Shown in pieces: positions 22,106 through 34,434 of a stretch of 64,000 bases of DNA. Source of the stretch: Mactra quadrangularis (taxonomy: Eukaryota; Mollusca; Bivalvia; Venerida; Mactridae); contig CM046307.1 in the NCBI GenBank assembly GCA_025267735.1, forward strand, positions 38,431,231 through 38,495,230, given 5' to 3'. Each line of letters begins with the position of its first letter. Position 1 is the first letter of the stretch. The notes under the pieces are model-generated. The model made no database searches, was not told the origin of the DNA, and was given only the letters and a program-made list of their open reading frames with translations. The translations under genes and the position numbers were made by a program.

Positions 22106-23226
22106 ATGTTTTATGGTAATTTTCATTGAAGTCTGTTTATATTTATGTAAAATTGTAAACATTTTTGTATTATTGTTTTTGTTATGGAAATTGTTGTTAA
22201 TGTTTAATATAATTTGTTAAATATATTATTGTTTAGTATTTGTATAATGTCTGAAGTATGAAACATGATTAAATTGAACAAGTCAGCTTTTATCCTACAT
22301 ATCACTTTGAAATTCTTATATGCTTGTGACAAAAATATTGCGGTATTAATTACTACCATGCAGAAGTTTCTGTTGAAGAAACGTCTCAGTTTAGAAAATA
22401 AAAAACACCATTTTTCGGCATCTGTATAGCTGTGTATTTCTTAATTTTTGTTTTTGCTCATTTTGTGCCATTATATTTAGGGTTGTTTATAGTTTGGAAG
22501 ATTTTGGTGTGTAGGACATTAAAGAGGGAGCCAGTTTATTTCTCCAAGTTGGTTATCAAATTTGTAAATGTGTTTGTTTTGAAAGTCAGGAACAAAATGA
22601 ATCTTGAAATACTTATAAAGAAAGCTCATAAAGATAGCCCATTGCACATTCCAAATGTCCTAGAATTTACAGACTTAGTTTGAAGTTAACAGAAGGTTTA
22701 ATGTGTGCTTGGAACATTGCATTTACCCAATAATAAGCAGTTAAAATGTAAGTTTCAGACTTTGCTGCTTTGACCCCTGGCATAATTTTGATACTGTTGA
22801 CTTTGTCATGATCACCTATGATTATTGTATTACATATAACTTATTGTTGTTACTTCTATACTGTTTTAAGTATCTTATATGTTTGTTATTCCAAATGTTG
22901 GCATAATACATATATCAAATCATTTCATAAATCATTACTGGCCAATTACTAGACAAAATTGATGTGTCTCTTAATAAATTTGTTGAAGATCATTTCAATT
23001 CAATGAAACCCTGTTTACTCTTTCACAGCTAAAACTCATGACTCTGCAACAAATGAAATAATTCTCTAAGTAGGCTCACTCATGTTCATTTGTAGCTCAT
23101 AGTTGTAGAACTTAAAAGAGTGACCAGTACCCAGTTTCACAAACAAACTTAAGTACAAACTCAATAACAGACTCAAGTTATTTTTGTTGGTAAAAAGTGT
23201 GTAAATGTAGTGGGAATGGCTGTTAT

Positions 23227-23490
23227 TATACCCCCGCTTCGAAGAAGAGGGGGGTATACTGTTTTACCCTTGTCCGTGCGTCCGTCCGTCCGTTAAAAAA
23301 TTTCCGTCGCAGTTTTCTCAGCAACTATAACATGCAGCAGCCTAATACTTTGCATATTGCTTCATCCTATAGTCCCATGTGGTGTAAAGCGATTTCATGC
23401 TCCTTGCTCATCTACTTCCTGTTTGTCGCATATTTTTAGATTTTTGCGGGGGTATCACTAGTGAGCATTAGCTCACAGATTTACTTGTTA
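23227..23490 (+). repeat. Family-C repeat, copy 3
   Basis: Intergenic copy between CC2D1 and OSER1, nearly identical to 6645-6912 including GTCCGTCCGTCCG, the GCGGGGGTATC inverted repeat and the GTGAGC/GCTCAC hairpin. Its high similarity suggests recent activity. Confidence 0.5.
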
Positions 23491-26202
23491 TATGAGTGTA
23501 ATAATGGAAATAAATAAAATGTTTCAACATAAAATATCATGGGTTTTATAATGTACTTAAAGCCACCATTCATATTTCACTTGAGACTAAACTCAACAGT
23601 TTATTAACAGACTCAAGTCAATACAATTGAATCAAATCTTATTCAAACATGTTTGTCAGCTTCATTTTGTATAAAACGACTTTTAACCAACGCCTGGAGC
23701 TTTTGATGTTCTTATATTTGTTGTAACATTGACTAAATTAGCAAAATTAATGATCAAAATAAAAAAATGAGTTTAAGTAAAAAGTTGAGTTTTTTTGTGA
23801 AACTGGGGCCAGGGTTAAATGAGTATATTGAGAGTGTTATTGATATAACACATATTTCTATCCATATACAATAATTGCACTGTGCAGCTTACATAGTATG
23901 GTGACTATAGAGAAGAAATTCATGAATATTTTGCTGTTTTATTGTGATTTAAAGAACATTATACATTGTATATGTATTCACAATCATACTTTATTGTTGT
24001 TGATTTTATAATGTCAAGCTTAAAAATTTGTACCGTGTCATTCTTAATTATTTATCATTTATAGAAATGTCCAATTCTACATGTGTATTACACATGAGCA
24101 AGATACATACTGTCTATATCATAGGCGGCCAGCACAGTTCTGAATCCAAAACACTCTTCTGCCGGTCCCATATGATCTATATACTTCTAAAACCTTTGTA
24201 TGTGTTTGGTACCTTATGGACAGTAAGTGTTATGCACTCGTGCATCATTGATTCTATTTTAAATGAAGCGCTGGCATGACCCTATATTTTTCCAGGACAT
24301 GTTTTAAACTCTTCGTATGGTTTTGTTGCAGCTATTCATTTTCACTGCTACATATTTTTGTGTTGTACCATCATTTAAGTCAATGTAAGTCCTATGTTTT
24401 ATACTTCACTGCTGTTTAACTTAAAATGTTATTGATTTCTAGTGGTGAATGAGAACTAGTGTAATAATATTGCCATGTTTCTGCTTCAATGTTACTATTA
24501 CTCATATCTGTTGAAAGTGGTGCAAAATATGAGAGCAAAGAAAACTTTAATGTTATGTGCCACTAGCATAGTGCTGTTTGTTCAAATTGTTATCTGCTGT
24601 ATTTATTTTTTATTTTAGTTATTTAGAAATATGTGAGAAATTTAATTATGTATAAATAAAATTATTGATACACCAATATTCTTTGGTTATAATTTGCGTT
24701 AGATGTTCTTTGTTGATTAGAGCCCAATTCATAGGCAAATAGCTTTATAGAGTTTTTGACAGTGCTTTTTGTACTATACAAGTTCTATGAAATGGTTTCA
24801 AGCTATCAAGATAGCAACTTCCACCAACTAAAGTTCAGAATTGTTTTAATTGAATTTTATACACATATATCATCACCATGCTTCTTAACATTAACTGCTC
24901 TGTCGAAATCTATGCTGTAAATGAAAGTTGGTTTTTCTTGAAAAAGAAACCTGCTCCAACTAAAATCTATGCATGAAATAAATTTTGGTTTTCTTGAAAA
25001 AGAATACCTGTGTACCATAGGGACGGCCATTTTGAAAAATTTGTGTTTCAAATGTTTCAGCTAACAAGAAAACACCAGAACATGCTACCTATCACTTAGT
25101 CTAGCTCACAATTCAATCTACTGCATCATGGCTAACGGCATCATTAGAAATTGCTATGTAGCACTAACCTTACAGAACATGCTTTTGGACCAGTTTGCTA
25201 AGGAAATCGCTACCAGCAGCTTTTTTCTCTGGTACCCTTCTTACAACAAAAGTAGTAAGTATGTGATGACAAATCAATGGTTCCAGGGGACAAAGTGCTA
25301 GCTAGCGATATGCTGAGGAAAGTGGTCAGAAGATTCTGATTTCCAATGATAATTCACAGACTCAGACCTCATTTTCACTAAGAATTAGCAAGATCAAAAA
25401 TTTAACTTGATCCTCTTTAATAGTTTTAAAAAATAATCAGTATAAACTTATTTTTTGAAAGCTTATAGAGAAGGAGCTGATAAAATTTAACTTAATGGTT
25501 TTCGAAACGACACCTAATCAGTCATGGGATATAAAAATCAACTTTGCTTTTTCACTATTTTCAGGATCATTTTATATTTCTATCTTAAATTCTCTAGACA
25601 TGCTCATTTATCTTTCCAAGTTGATCTGGTAATTATTAGTTAAACTTGGGCCTAGGGTCCAATGGTAGATTGGCATGGTAGACAAACTCTTGTTAGATAT
25701 CCTAGTAACTAAAATCTTGACTTTGCTATGACGAGCTCAAGAATTGTCTGTGCTGTATCAAGATATCACAGATTAACCCATGCTCTGCTAGCAGCCACAA
25801 TGGGAGTTACCAACCCTTTTCTAAGAGGCATTTACACAGAAGAGCTGTCATTGATTGGGTTCAAAGCATATCGACAATATCTATATATTGAGAAATAGAT
25901 ATCAACAATACACCGATATATATATTGATACCTTCACTGCAGTACTGTACAAACCATTTATCTTGTCAAACTCATAATAGATGTATATTTGTCATGAATG
26001 TTATACCATCTGTGGAGTAGAGCTATTTCCTCATTGGGGGTGCTGTCAATGTTTTAGACCTTTGAATTGATTGGAATAAATATTGACATTACAGCGATAT
26101 CGTTAGAATCGATGATAGCTCTATTACAAAGTAATTAACTTTATCAATGTCGGAAAGGTTCACAAGACAAATGAGACAAAGGCAATTTTTTATAATATAA
26201 AA

Positions 26203-26208
26203 TTTATT
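26203..26208 (-). terminator. OSER1 polyadenylation signal
   Basis: AATAAA on the minus strand (TTTATT on plus), followed by AT-rich sequence, giving an OSER1 3' UTR of about 860 nt (27058 down to ~26185). It is one of several possible AATAAA motifs in this AT-rich stretch. Confidence 0.5.
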
Positions 26209-27058
26209 GCAAAACATAAGAACATATTAGTGAAGAAAAACTTTGCTTCAGAAAACTTTTGACAATATATTACAAGAGAATAAATCTTTATATATCCCAT
26301 TGCATATTTCGATGAAAAAATTGAACAATGAAAAATCCATGTCTGAGTTTGTTTCTAAATACATGTTTATTTCATATTTCTGTCATCCTGACAAGTCTGC
26401 CATCTAGTATTTACTGTAGTCTTTATTTCTTGAATGTCGATGAAAAAATTAATTAATATTTGAAATATAATGAAAACATAGTCATAATGAGAGTACCACC
26501 TTGTTTTGCTACCAAAATTTTATATGAATTTATAAGTTCAAAAATAAACAATTTTTCAAAACATAAACTATTAGAATATTACATGGAATCTTCAAAGAAT
26601 TTTTGATGACAAGTTGTAACGGACTTCAGTTGACAGAGTAATGGACTGACTTACAAAACCAGATGTATAGTAACTGATTAAAACATTTCTATTAGTGAAC
26701 CAACATTATAATTCTGAATACACTCTATAGTTAAGTTTAGGCAGATAATTCACATATATCCACAACCATTTATGGAGTTAAATGATTTATCTATTTGAAG
26801 TTAAAGAACTGAAATTAAATTTGAACAAAAAAATGCAAAAATATTTCAGAATAAACAAGATTAATAAACATGCTGTCTGACCAAATATTGTCCAGGTCAG
26901 TGATGAAAAAAAATAGAAAACCATAAAAATATAAAAGAAGAAAAAACAAACTGAATTCAGAACACAAAAAATGGCAAGTACAAAGTCATTGTGAAAACAA
27001 AATAAACATGTAAGTGCCAAATAAATAAAGAAATCACAAGGGTAGGTTACCCAATAAC

Positions 27059-29296
27059 TTAAGTGTACATCATTTCAGCCATTGATGACATCTTTTTGGG
27101 AATATGAACAAAATCTTCGAAATAGCCAGCTAATTCATCAACCGTAACATCTTCAAGTTTACCTTGCTCAGAATCCCTCATCTCTTTACCACAGTCACTA
27201 AAACTTTGTCTCTGAGTCAACGCAGGTTCATTGTCACAAGATAATTGTTCATGGGTACGTTTAACTCTAGATTGAGATCTGTAAGTAGAGTGATAAAATC
27301 CTCCCTGCTTCGATGGTTTACTCAAACTATCTTTATTACTATTTTGAGCAGACACTGATTTAAAACTATCACTTACTTTCATGTTAGAACTAGCACCGAA
27401 TAATGGAAACCCATTAGCACTTGGCAACACTGGACTTTTGATGGCTGTGTGAGAGCCAAATAATTGTTTTACACCAGTCTTTTTCTCCGAGAGTTTTCCC
27501 TGCTTAAATATTTTCAACCTAGCTGCCCTGATCACCTGTTTCTTATCTTTCTCTGAATGATGTAATTTAAGTTTTGCTTCACGGATCACTGGACGAACTG
27601 GAACAGTAGCCTGTGCATAGCTGAAATGTTTTCTAGACTTTTTACCAATCTCACTACACATACATGACTGATTTTTGCATACTTCTGAATTGAATGTAAG
27701 TTTTTCAGCAATAGAACATAAGAAATCTTGAGGATAAGGTTCCATTCTAGATGACTGACCAACTAATTTAGATCTTGATGACATGCAGCACTTGTGAGGT
27801 TTAGCACATGACTTGTCTTGATTTGATACTGCTGGTGAAGTCCTGCAAGCAAATAAAATATCTGTATGTAGTAATCATAATACATCAACTATTGTGGCAC
27901 TTAGTGACTGACCCACTATTCAGAATAATGGGACAAGTAAAATTGATGACAGACAAGTTGATGGTGCTAGTTAAAAATAGTAAGTTACAGTCTGATTACA
28001 AACAAAAACAAGAAAACAAAGGGAAACAAGTAAATCTGTGAGCTAATGCTCACTAGTGATACCCCCGCCAAAATCTAAAAATTGCGACAAACAGGAAGTA
28101 GATGAGCAAGGAGCATGAAATCGCTTTACACCACATTGGACTATGGGATGAAGCAATATGCAAAGTATTAGGCTGCTGCATGTTATAGTTGCTGAGAAAA
28201 CTGCGACGGAAATTTCGTAACGGACGGACGGACGGACGGATGGACGAGTAAACAGTAAGACAAAAAAAGAAGCAACTGATTTTAATGACTAGCTCAATTT
28301 ATGCTGTCATAGTATCGAGATATAAATACTTCAATCAAGCTTGAGATTTTGAGAATTATTGAAAAAATTGATGGTGCACAATATATTAGAAATATGGGCA
28401 AACATTTTTACATGACAATCACTTCATCTCAAAAGCATAGCATATTATGAAACATTCTCATACCAAAACCCAGTACTTATGGTACTTATGTATATTACTT
28501 CAATAGGAATTTTAAATAATAATAGCATGGTACTTTGATATCTATAACAAATCTACTGAGACAAGAATGTTGATTATATAATAACAATAAAGATTAAACA
28601 TGTTCAATGTGCACAAAATGTGAAATAAGTTACAATACATATAAGTTATTTGACAGGGTTTTCAAAATTTGTCAATCAGAGGACTAAAAAAGATAAACAA
28701 TTCAAAACACATCAGCTTACCTCAACCACAAACTATGAAGATCCTTAGTACTCCCGCTAATTTTACTTGGACTCCTATAAAAATATAAACATTATTTAAA
28801 ACAAAGTGATTAAATATTTATTTAACAAGTGGGACATGATGACCTTAATTCACCAAAGTTTTGTAAGACTCCCCCAAATTTTGACGATTTTTCCTTATGG
28901 AATAAAACTGGTAAACTCTCCATACTTGTCAATATAGTAAAGAATATAGCTATTGAAAAGCATTAGAATAGTACACTTCTTTATATAATAAAACTTGTAA
29001 GCTATATTTATCACCATTAGACAGTCATGTATTATTATATTGAACTGTAATTACATTTATTCATCAGTGTATTATACCATTTCTCTGTTCCCCTGCAGTT
29101 TGTAATCATTGATGGAAGAAGACAAACATGTTGTAAAAAGTTTGGATGACATTGACCTGTATCAAATCAATTTTGTCCGACAATACATATCATGTAAATA
29201 GGCTACATACCATTGTGAATCAACCTTCAGTTTTTTAAAAGCTGAGTGAAGTTGGTTGTCACTGCTGTCATCCAGAACTGAAGATTCCCCACCCAT
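27059..29296 (-). CDS. OSER1: Oxidative stress-responsive serine-rich protein 1 (OSER1) orthologue
   Basis: Coding exons on the minus strand: 29296-29211, 28774-28721 and 27842-27059; 924 nt in frame, 307 residues plus stop, close to the vertebrate length (~292). The N-terminus has LHSAFKKLKVD, matching the conserved AFKKLRVD box; then KDLHSLWLRTSP, a serine/lysine-rich middle, and the diagnostic C-terminus EDVTVDELAGYFEDFVHIPK followed by KMSSMAEMMYT, nearly identical to the OSER1 family end. I chose ATG at 29296 because it places the conserved box 18 residues in; a downstream ATG at 27784 would lose it. OSER1 is a nuclear-associated, stress-induced factor of unknown biochemical activity, reported as a FOXO target. 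The 3' exon carries most of the protein. Intron 27843-28720 holds a family-C repeat. Identification very sure; transcript ends inferred. Confidence 0.5.
28024..28260 (-). repeat. Family-C repeat, copy 4
   Basis: Minus-strand copy in the OSER1 intron 27843-28720; the hairpin/CTTGTT end is at about 28024-28045. The opposite end breaks off in the GGACGGACGGACGGACGGAT tract, so the ATACCCCC terminus is lost. Confidence 0.5.
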
Positions 29297-30425
29297 CCTG
29301 GACTTCCAGGACCAAAGTTCCTGAAATAAGCAAGTAAAAAGTTAAAAACAGTTATATTTCTGTTTCCAGTGCCATAACTCTAGCCACTGCCTTCACTTAA
29401 ACCTAAAGATCTCTTTTCTACAGTTTACTCAAGCTATCAACCTTAACAATGTCTCGGGATTCCGAGGATCACAAAAACTTGAGAGGAATCCCAGTGATGT
29501 TCAGCAAGGGAATCTGTCAGGTCCCCTTCAAATTGCCCTCTTCTTACATGAATTTGAGTACCAATAAATATCATGTCTTTTATTGGAGAATAAAAAAGAA
29601 TCTCTGAATAGCTGACTAGGGATTCTTATCGGATCCCCAGTAAAAACAGAAAGTGCCGAACCCTAGTTGACCCCCAAATGCCTGCAAAAAGGGATTGAAC
29701 ATCATTGGAGAGGCATGATAGCATAAGTTAAAAAAAAATGTAGAATTGAACTGTAAACAGAATTCAAATAAGTATTGTAAATAAGTAAATTATTCAATAA
29801 AGCTTTATTTGATATCAGCATTATCTGACAAGGACATTCTGAGAAGTTTCGAACCATGGACCTTTCCAAAAGTTATCAAAATATAGAACTCAAAAGTTCC
29901 CACCATATGGTATTTACCAAGCTTACCTTGTTTAAATCCTTACAACAGTTTTGTCTCTTCAGTAAATAGCTTTATGACAATGGACAGATATTACTATATA
30001 GCCATTACAATGAACACATGATTTCTAATTGTTCGTTGTGCCTATTTTAAACTCAATGGGAAAACTCGACTTTGACACAATAACTATATCCTCAAAATGA
30101 TGACATTATTATTTATAGCCACCTAGCAGATTTTACACAAGTATCTATGGCAGTAACTGAGTGAGTAACATGGGTGACGAAGCAGATCGTGTATAAAATA
30201 TCTAGGACGATGACGCATTTTCGTTTGTTTACGAAACATTTGACAATATTTTAGTCAGGTCAAATTAAAGTTATTATAAGTAGCCACAGTTAAATATACT
30301 GCAACTTTACGATTTATTGTTTATAAAATAGTACCTGGGTTTTCCACCAATGTCGCTGGATAGACAGTTAAATTACATGATGTTTACAAAAAATAAATGG
30401 AAAAGTTTACGTCGGCCATGTTGAA
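29297..30425 (-). other. OSER1 5' UTR: part of exon 2 plus non-coding exon 1
   Basis: Exon 2 extends 24 nt upstream of the ATG to 29320 (acceptor CTTATTTCAG). A donor CCCAG/GTACTA at 30335-30334 defines a probable non-coding exon 1 from about 30425 to 30335, which contains a short upstream ATG (AACATGGCCGAC, YY1-like) followed by a stop. The 1-kb intron has a region at 29440-29650 with repeated GGGATTC/GGATCCC motifs but no element I can define. Confidence 0.5.
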
Positions 30426-30436
30426 AATACATTTGA

Positions 30437-30451
30437 TGACGTCATGATTGG
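30437..30451 (-). promoter_or_regulatory. OSER1 promoter: CRE and CCAAT box
   Basis: A perfect palindromic cAMP/ATF element TGACGTCA at 30437-30444 and, 2 bp further upstream, CCAAT at 30451-30447 on the minus strand. They lie within ~20-30 bp of the inferred start of exon 1. No TATA box is evident, which fits a YY1-like AACATGGC initiator. Confidence 0.5.
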
Positions 30452-31201
30452 GAAGCGTTTTTTTTTTAACTTTTGCTTATTGTTATAAAAGCCATTAAGG
30501 TTTCTATAAATCATATAAATAATGATAAAAATAAAATTGACCAACTAAATATACATTCAAGTAGAAAATATATTTTATTTTTGCATTATGTTTGATTTTC
30601 GTTTCTTACAAAACAGATAAATTATTAATCGAGTTACTTATATATAAATATTGTAGAAATATATATTCTTTCTGAAAACATTAAATTTCTATATCTCTAT
30701 ACACATTTCAACAGTTATTGTTCACAGTTTTTGATGATTTTTTCACATATTTCACATAGTTCAGTAGCCATATGTGTTTAAACTCATAGGCACTAGACCT
30801 GTGTATTCAGCTCCTTTATAGATCCTTTCATTCTATATGTCGTCCAACGATGGTTAGACTTGTATCACCTTGTACTCATATGAATATTCTCCCTAATAAT
30901 TCACTAACACATATAGTTCAAAGTCTATCATTGAAACAGTTTTAAACACTCTTTATATACTTTTAATAGTTTCACTATTTGTCGTAGTCTAAGTGTTAGC
31001 AGGGATGTTATATAAAATCCCTGTTGTAAGTATACAGGTACTTATTTTTTTTATTAGCGACATAGATATAGATACTATGTCTCTGTTATAATTGTTTATC
31101 AAAAGTTTTACCTAATTGTATTTATCGATAGAAGATCGTGCTTTTGTATGACGATCTAGTAATTGTTCACTTTTAAGAGTCATTATACATGTAGCATCAT
31201 T

Positions 31202-32025
31202 GATGGTAGGACAAAAGGTCCCACGGACAAAAAGTCCCATGTCATTTTTGACAGGGGTGGACAAAAAGTCCCATGTAGTTTTGCCACCCTGGACAAAAAG
31301 TCCCATCTAAGTTAGACAGGGGTGGACAAAAAGTCCCATGTCAATTTTATAGGCTGGACAACTGGTCTCGTCTCAATTTGACTAATGTGATGAAAAGATC
31401 CTCATCCATTTAAGTCCCATTGTTAAGTGATCAATAAAATCTATTATCATTTAATGCAAACTGTTAAAATTAAACATATTTATTGTAATATTTTGACCCA
31501 GTGAAAGGTGGACTGTCTCCATCCATCAATTAATTCTAATTGTTGTAATAACAACTTCTATCTTATCCAGATGGCTTTAGATGATTTTTTAAAGCTGATA
31601 AATTTATTTAAATCATAATAAGCATAACTGAATGCTAATACCAAGTAATTACCACTTATCTTGTTGAATGGATCTTAATTGATTTTCATCTAGGTTTGGT
31701 TTTGTTTCGTTTGTTGTGACAAACAATAACATTTTCAATAGTTATTGTGATCAGTTTAACTGCAACATTTAATTGATTTAATATGCATTATATAAAATTT
31801 AAACAAGTAGAGTGTGGTCAATGAGTACAAATCACAACTTTGTTACTTGTATAAGTCATATAAAATATGGAACCAAACAGAGATGAGATGGGACTTTTTG
31901 TCCACCCTTGACAAACTGAGATGGGACCTTTTGTCCAGGGTGGCAAAACTACATGGGACTTTTTGTCCACCTGTGTCAAAATTGACATGGGACTTTTTGT
32001 CCATGGGACCTTTTGTCCGGCTCCC
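31202..32025. mobile_element. Foldback-type DNA element with subrepeat arms, 9-bp TSD
   Basis: Flanked by AGCATCATT at 31193-31201 and 32026-32034. The left arm (31202-31370) has about six units built on GGACAAAAAGTCCCATG, period 32-34 bp; the right arm (31885-32025) has about five units of the complement CATGGGACTTTTTGTCC. The ends are GATGGTAGGACAAAAGG and CCTTTTGTCCGGCTCCC. The ~510-bp middle is AT-rich and non-coding. Long subrepeat TIRs plus 9-bp duplication fit Foldback/MULE elements. Short ORFs across the arms (WDFLSTP-like repeats) are translations of the subrepeat. Confidence 0.5.
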
Positions 32026-32209
32026 AGCATCATTTTATATTCTCGATAAATTTTGTATGTATCTAGATATTATGCATGGTGACAAAATACGAATCATTTG
32101 TTTCAATGGGTTTATTTCTACATTTTGTACCTTTAATTGACAGTTTAACAAACATGTCCAACTTTTAGGCCCATACATAATCCCAAGTCGATATTCTTTG
32201 AACGGTCAT

Positions 32210-32560
32210 AACTCTTTTATTTTTTAAGATATCAATTTTGTGCAAATGATGCAAAAAAGTTTAAACTGTCTTCTTTCATTTGATTGTTTTTAATTTTTTG
32301 TAAAATTGTAAAGTTTTGGTCCCTTTTAATGTTTTATTTTATTACTCACGTTACAATAAACAAAGAAGGGAAATAAATACCAATGCTGATAGAAGTTGAA
32401 AAATAAAGCCTTTCCGGTTCTTTGATAAAATTTGTGCAAATGACATGAGAAAGCTGTATGTTTCTAGTTTTCGGAGCACTTTTTAAATTAAAAAATATCT
32501 TAATGAAGTTTTGGTCCCATTTGCACTTTTTTCCAAAGTTTTATATTTTTAAAGTATGTT
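32210..32560 (+). repeat. Diverged ~200-bp direct duplication
   Basis: TTTTGTGCAAATGATGC (about 32234) and AAGTTTTGGTCCCTTTT recur about 200 bp later as AATTTGTGCAAATGACATG and AAGTTTTGGTCCCATTT. Origin unknown. The surrounding 32035-34190 has no gene or other repeat that I can support. Confidence 0.5.
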
Positions 32561-34196
32561 TTTCTTAAATTTATAGTGTGCATTATCGGATTTATGGTCC
32601 CCTGGTGTGATTGTATAATACACTGTGCATAGCAAGGCACAGCGGGTACATTTTTATGACAGGATTACCTTCCTGTCTCCGTTTTATTAATAACTTTTGT
32701 ATATATACATGTAGTTGTATCTGTCAAATGATGTTGTAATAAAGGTTCTGAAGTAATTGTTAAGATTCTAGGCAGATTGAAAACAGTATCATAAACATAT
32801 ATATTACTTCATTTTGGCGACATAAGGATAAATAAAAGACATCAATTGTTTTTAGTTTACCTCTACAATTATATTAATTAAAGCGTTTATACATTGAAAA
32901 CTTTTTGTTTACTAGTTAACAAATCATTGTAGAACGATTGCATAAAAAGTGAAATATTAAAATGAATAAAACAGTTATGCAAATAAATGCATGGGCATTT
33001 TAGTCCAAGTAAAGTAAAGCGACAGACGAAACAAACGAATAGTTATTGGCGGCTTAACGATAACGATGAGCTTTGAATATTGTTTCAAAACTATTAATTT
33101 AAATTTAAAGCTTTTATAACAATAAAAATCAGGCATATCCAAATTAACGGATTGGCAATTAATACATTCAAATGGTAGATGTCTACATTATTCTCATTTC
33201 TGACATAATTGGACCATTAAAAAATATTTCAATCATCATTCTTGTTTCGTATGATTGTATTCTATACAAAATGTCACCTTAAAAGTTGTGAAACATTTCT
33301 CAGTTAATTTACGCTTGTTGCACAATTTACAATATAAAACATTTGTCGACAACGGATTTAATTAATCCCCTGATATGACTTGAAATCGTGACCTATGATC
33401 CTTATCTTATCTCATCGATCACAACATGGGGCCACGGCTTGTAGATTTTATCATCGCAAAACAGACGTATCTACAATCAGAGCTATATGGCTGTATCATA
33501 AAGTTCAGTATTTCAAATTTCACACATATTTACATGTATGTGCAATTGTTACAACTCGTACCGTAACTGTTGGCTTTATTGTGACTTAATCAATATTCAT
33601 TTTAGCGCTACACTTATTTAAAAAGAACTCTTAATGTTAATTAAACAACAATTGTATTTTATTAACAAATATCTTCCATACACGATAGAATTACGTTTAA
33701 AAACTTTTAATTGTTGAAAATACATTATAACTAAAATAACTTATTATATATTATAGAATAGAACATATAAATTATGGATTAAGTTGTCTATCTTGAGTTG
33801 TCTCTACCTGTGTGTTGAGTTGTACAACTTCTGGTTGAGCTGTCCACGAGTTGAATTGTCTCTGATCCATATTATACATAATTTAGTGTCGTCTGCAAAA
33901 AGTTTTAAAATAGTGATACTCGTAATTTTTTTGTATACTTTACAAAATTGGTTTATGGTACATATGTATCATGGTAACAACATAAAGTTTAATGTCAAAA
34001 CAGAGAGACAAGTATTTAAATAAGGGGAAATATTTAGATATTACATAAAAACGCAAATTTCTGGTTAAATAACTGTAGCACTCAGCTAGTATTACTACCT
34101 GAGTAGCAAAACAAGGTAAATTTTTAGAACTCAAACTCAGAATAATTGTTTAATCTGGTAAGTGGTTTGATAGTTCTGGTCATCAACTTAGCCATT

Positions 34197-34263
34197 CTCG
34201 TTCCCTGAGTCTAGTAAGATTCTCAATACTAGCATTGAGATCTTACTAGACTCTGGGAACGAG
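34197..34263. repeat. Near-perfect 67-nt hairpin
   Basis: CTCGTTCCCTGAGTCTAGTA (left) pairs with TACTAGACTCTGGGAACGAG (right); arms of about 30 nt with one mismatch and one bulge around a 6-nt loop ACTAGC. Probably a collapsed MITE; the loop is small for a microRNA precursor. Confidence 0.5.
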
Positions 34264-34434
34264 GATGCAACTTAGCCCGCCCAACAAACTTTATAGTATA
34301 TGGTTATTATACATATAACCAATCTTAAGTATAGGTCACTACCCTGCTAGAGGTTTTGAAAAGTAGGTCAACGCAAAACCTCAGGACTTAGAAATTTCAA
34401 AATGGGAATGAAAGTAGGTCAATCCTCTTTCATT

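Larger units (their letters stand above)
21411..26184. other. Intergenic region between convergent CC2D1 and OSER1
   Basis: Contains the TIR element 21615-22105, family-C copy 23227-23490, a two-copy ~58-bp tandem duplication at about 24905-25015 (AAATCTATGC...TTCTTGAAAAAGAA twice), and a short GTAGAGCTAT/ATAGCTCTAT inverted pair near 26015-26130. Several 60-85-codon ORFs (e.g. 22432-22683, 24028-24279) have no recognisable product. Nothing else seen. Confidence 0.5.

Noticed and set aside
22432..22683. 83-codon plus-strand ORF (MYFLIFVFAHFVPLYLGLF...)
   Set aside because: Hydrophobic start is typical of T-rich DNA; no domain, no splice context, no family resemblance that I can name.
24905..25015. 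Two-copy ~58-bp duplication as a functional element
   Set aside because: Only two diverged copies and no conserved feature beyond CTTGAAAAAGAA; kept only as a note in the intergenic entry.
29440..29650. GGGATTC/GGATCCC motifs in OSER1 intron 1 as a TIR element
   Set aside because: Similarity between the two ends is too short and irregular to define borders or a target duplication.
31112..32140. ORFs with WDFLST/MGLFV repeats
   Set aside because: Direct translation of the foldback subrepeats GGACAAAAAGTCCC; opposite strands give mirror ORFs.
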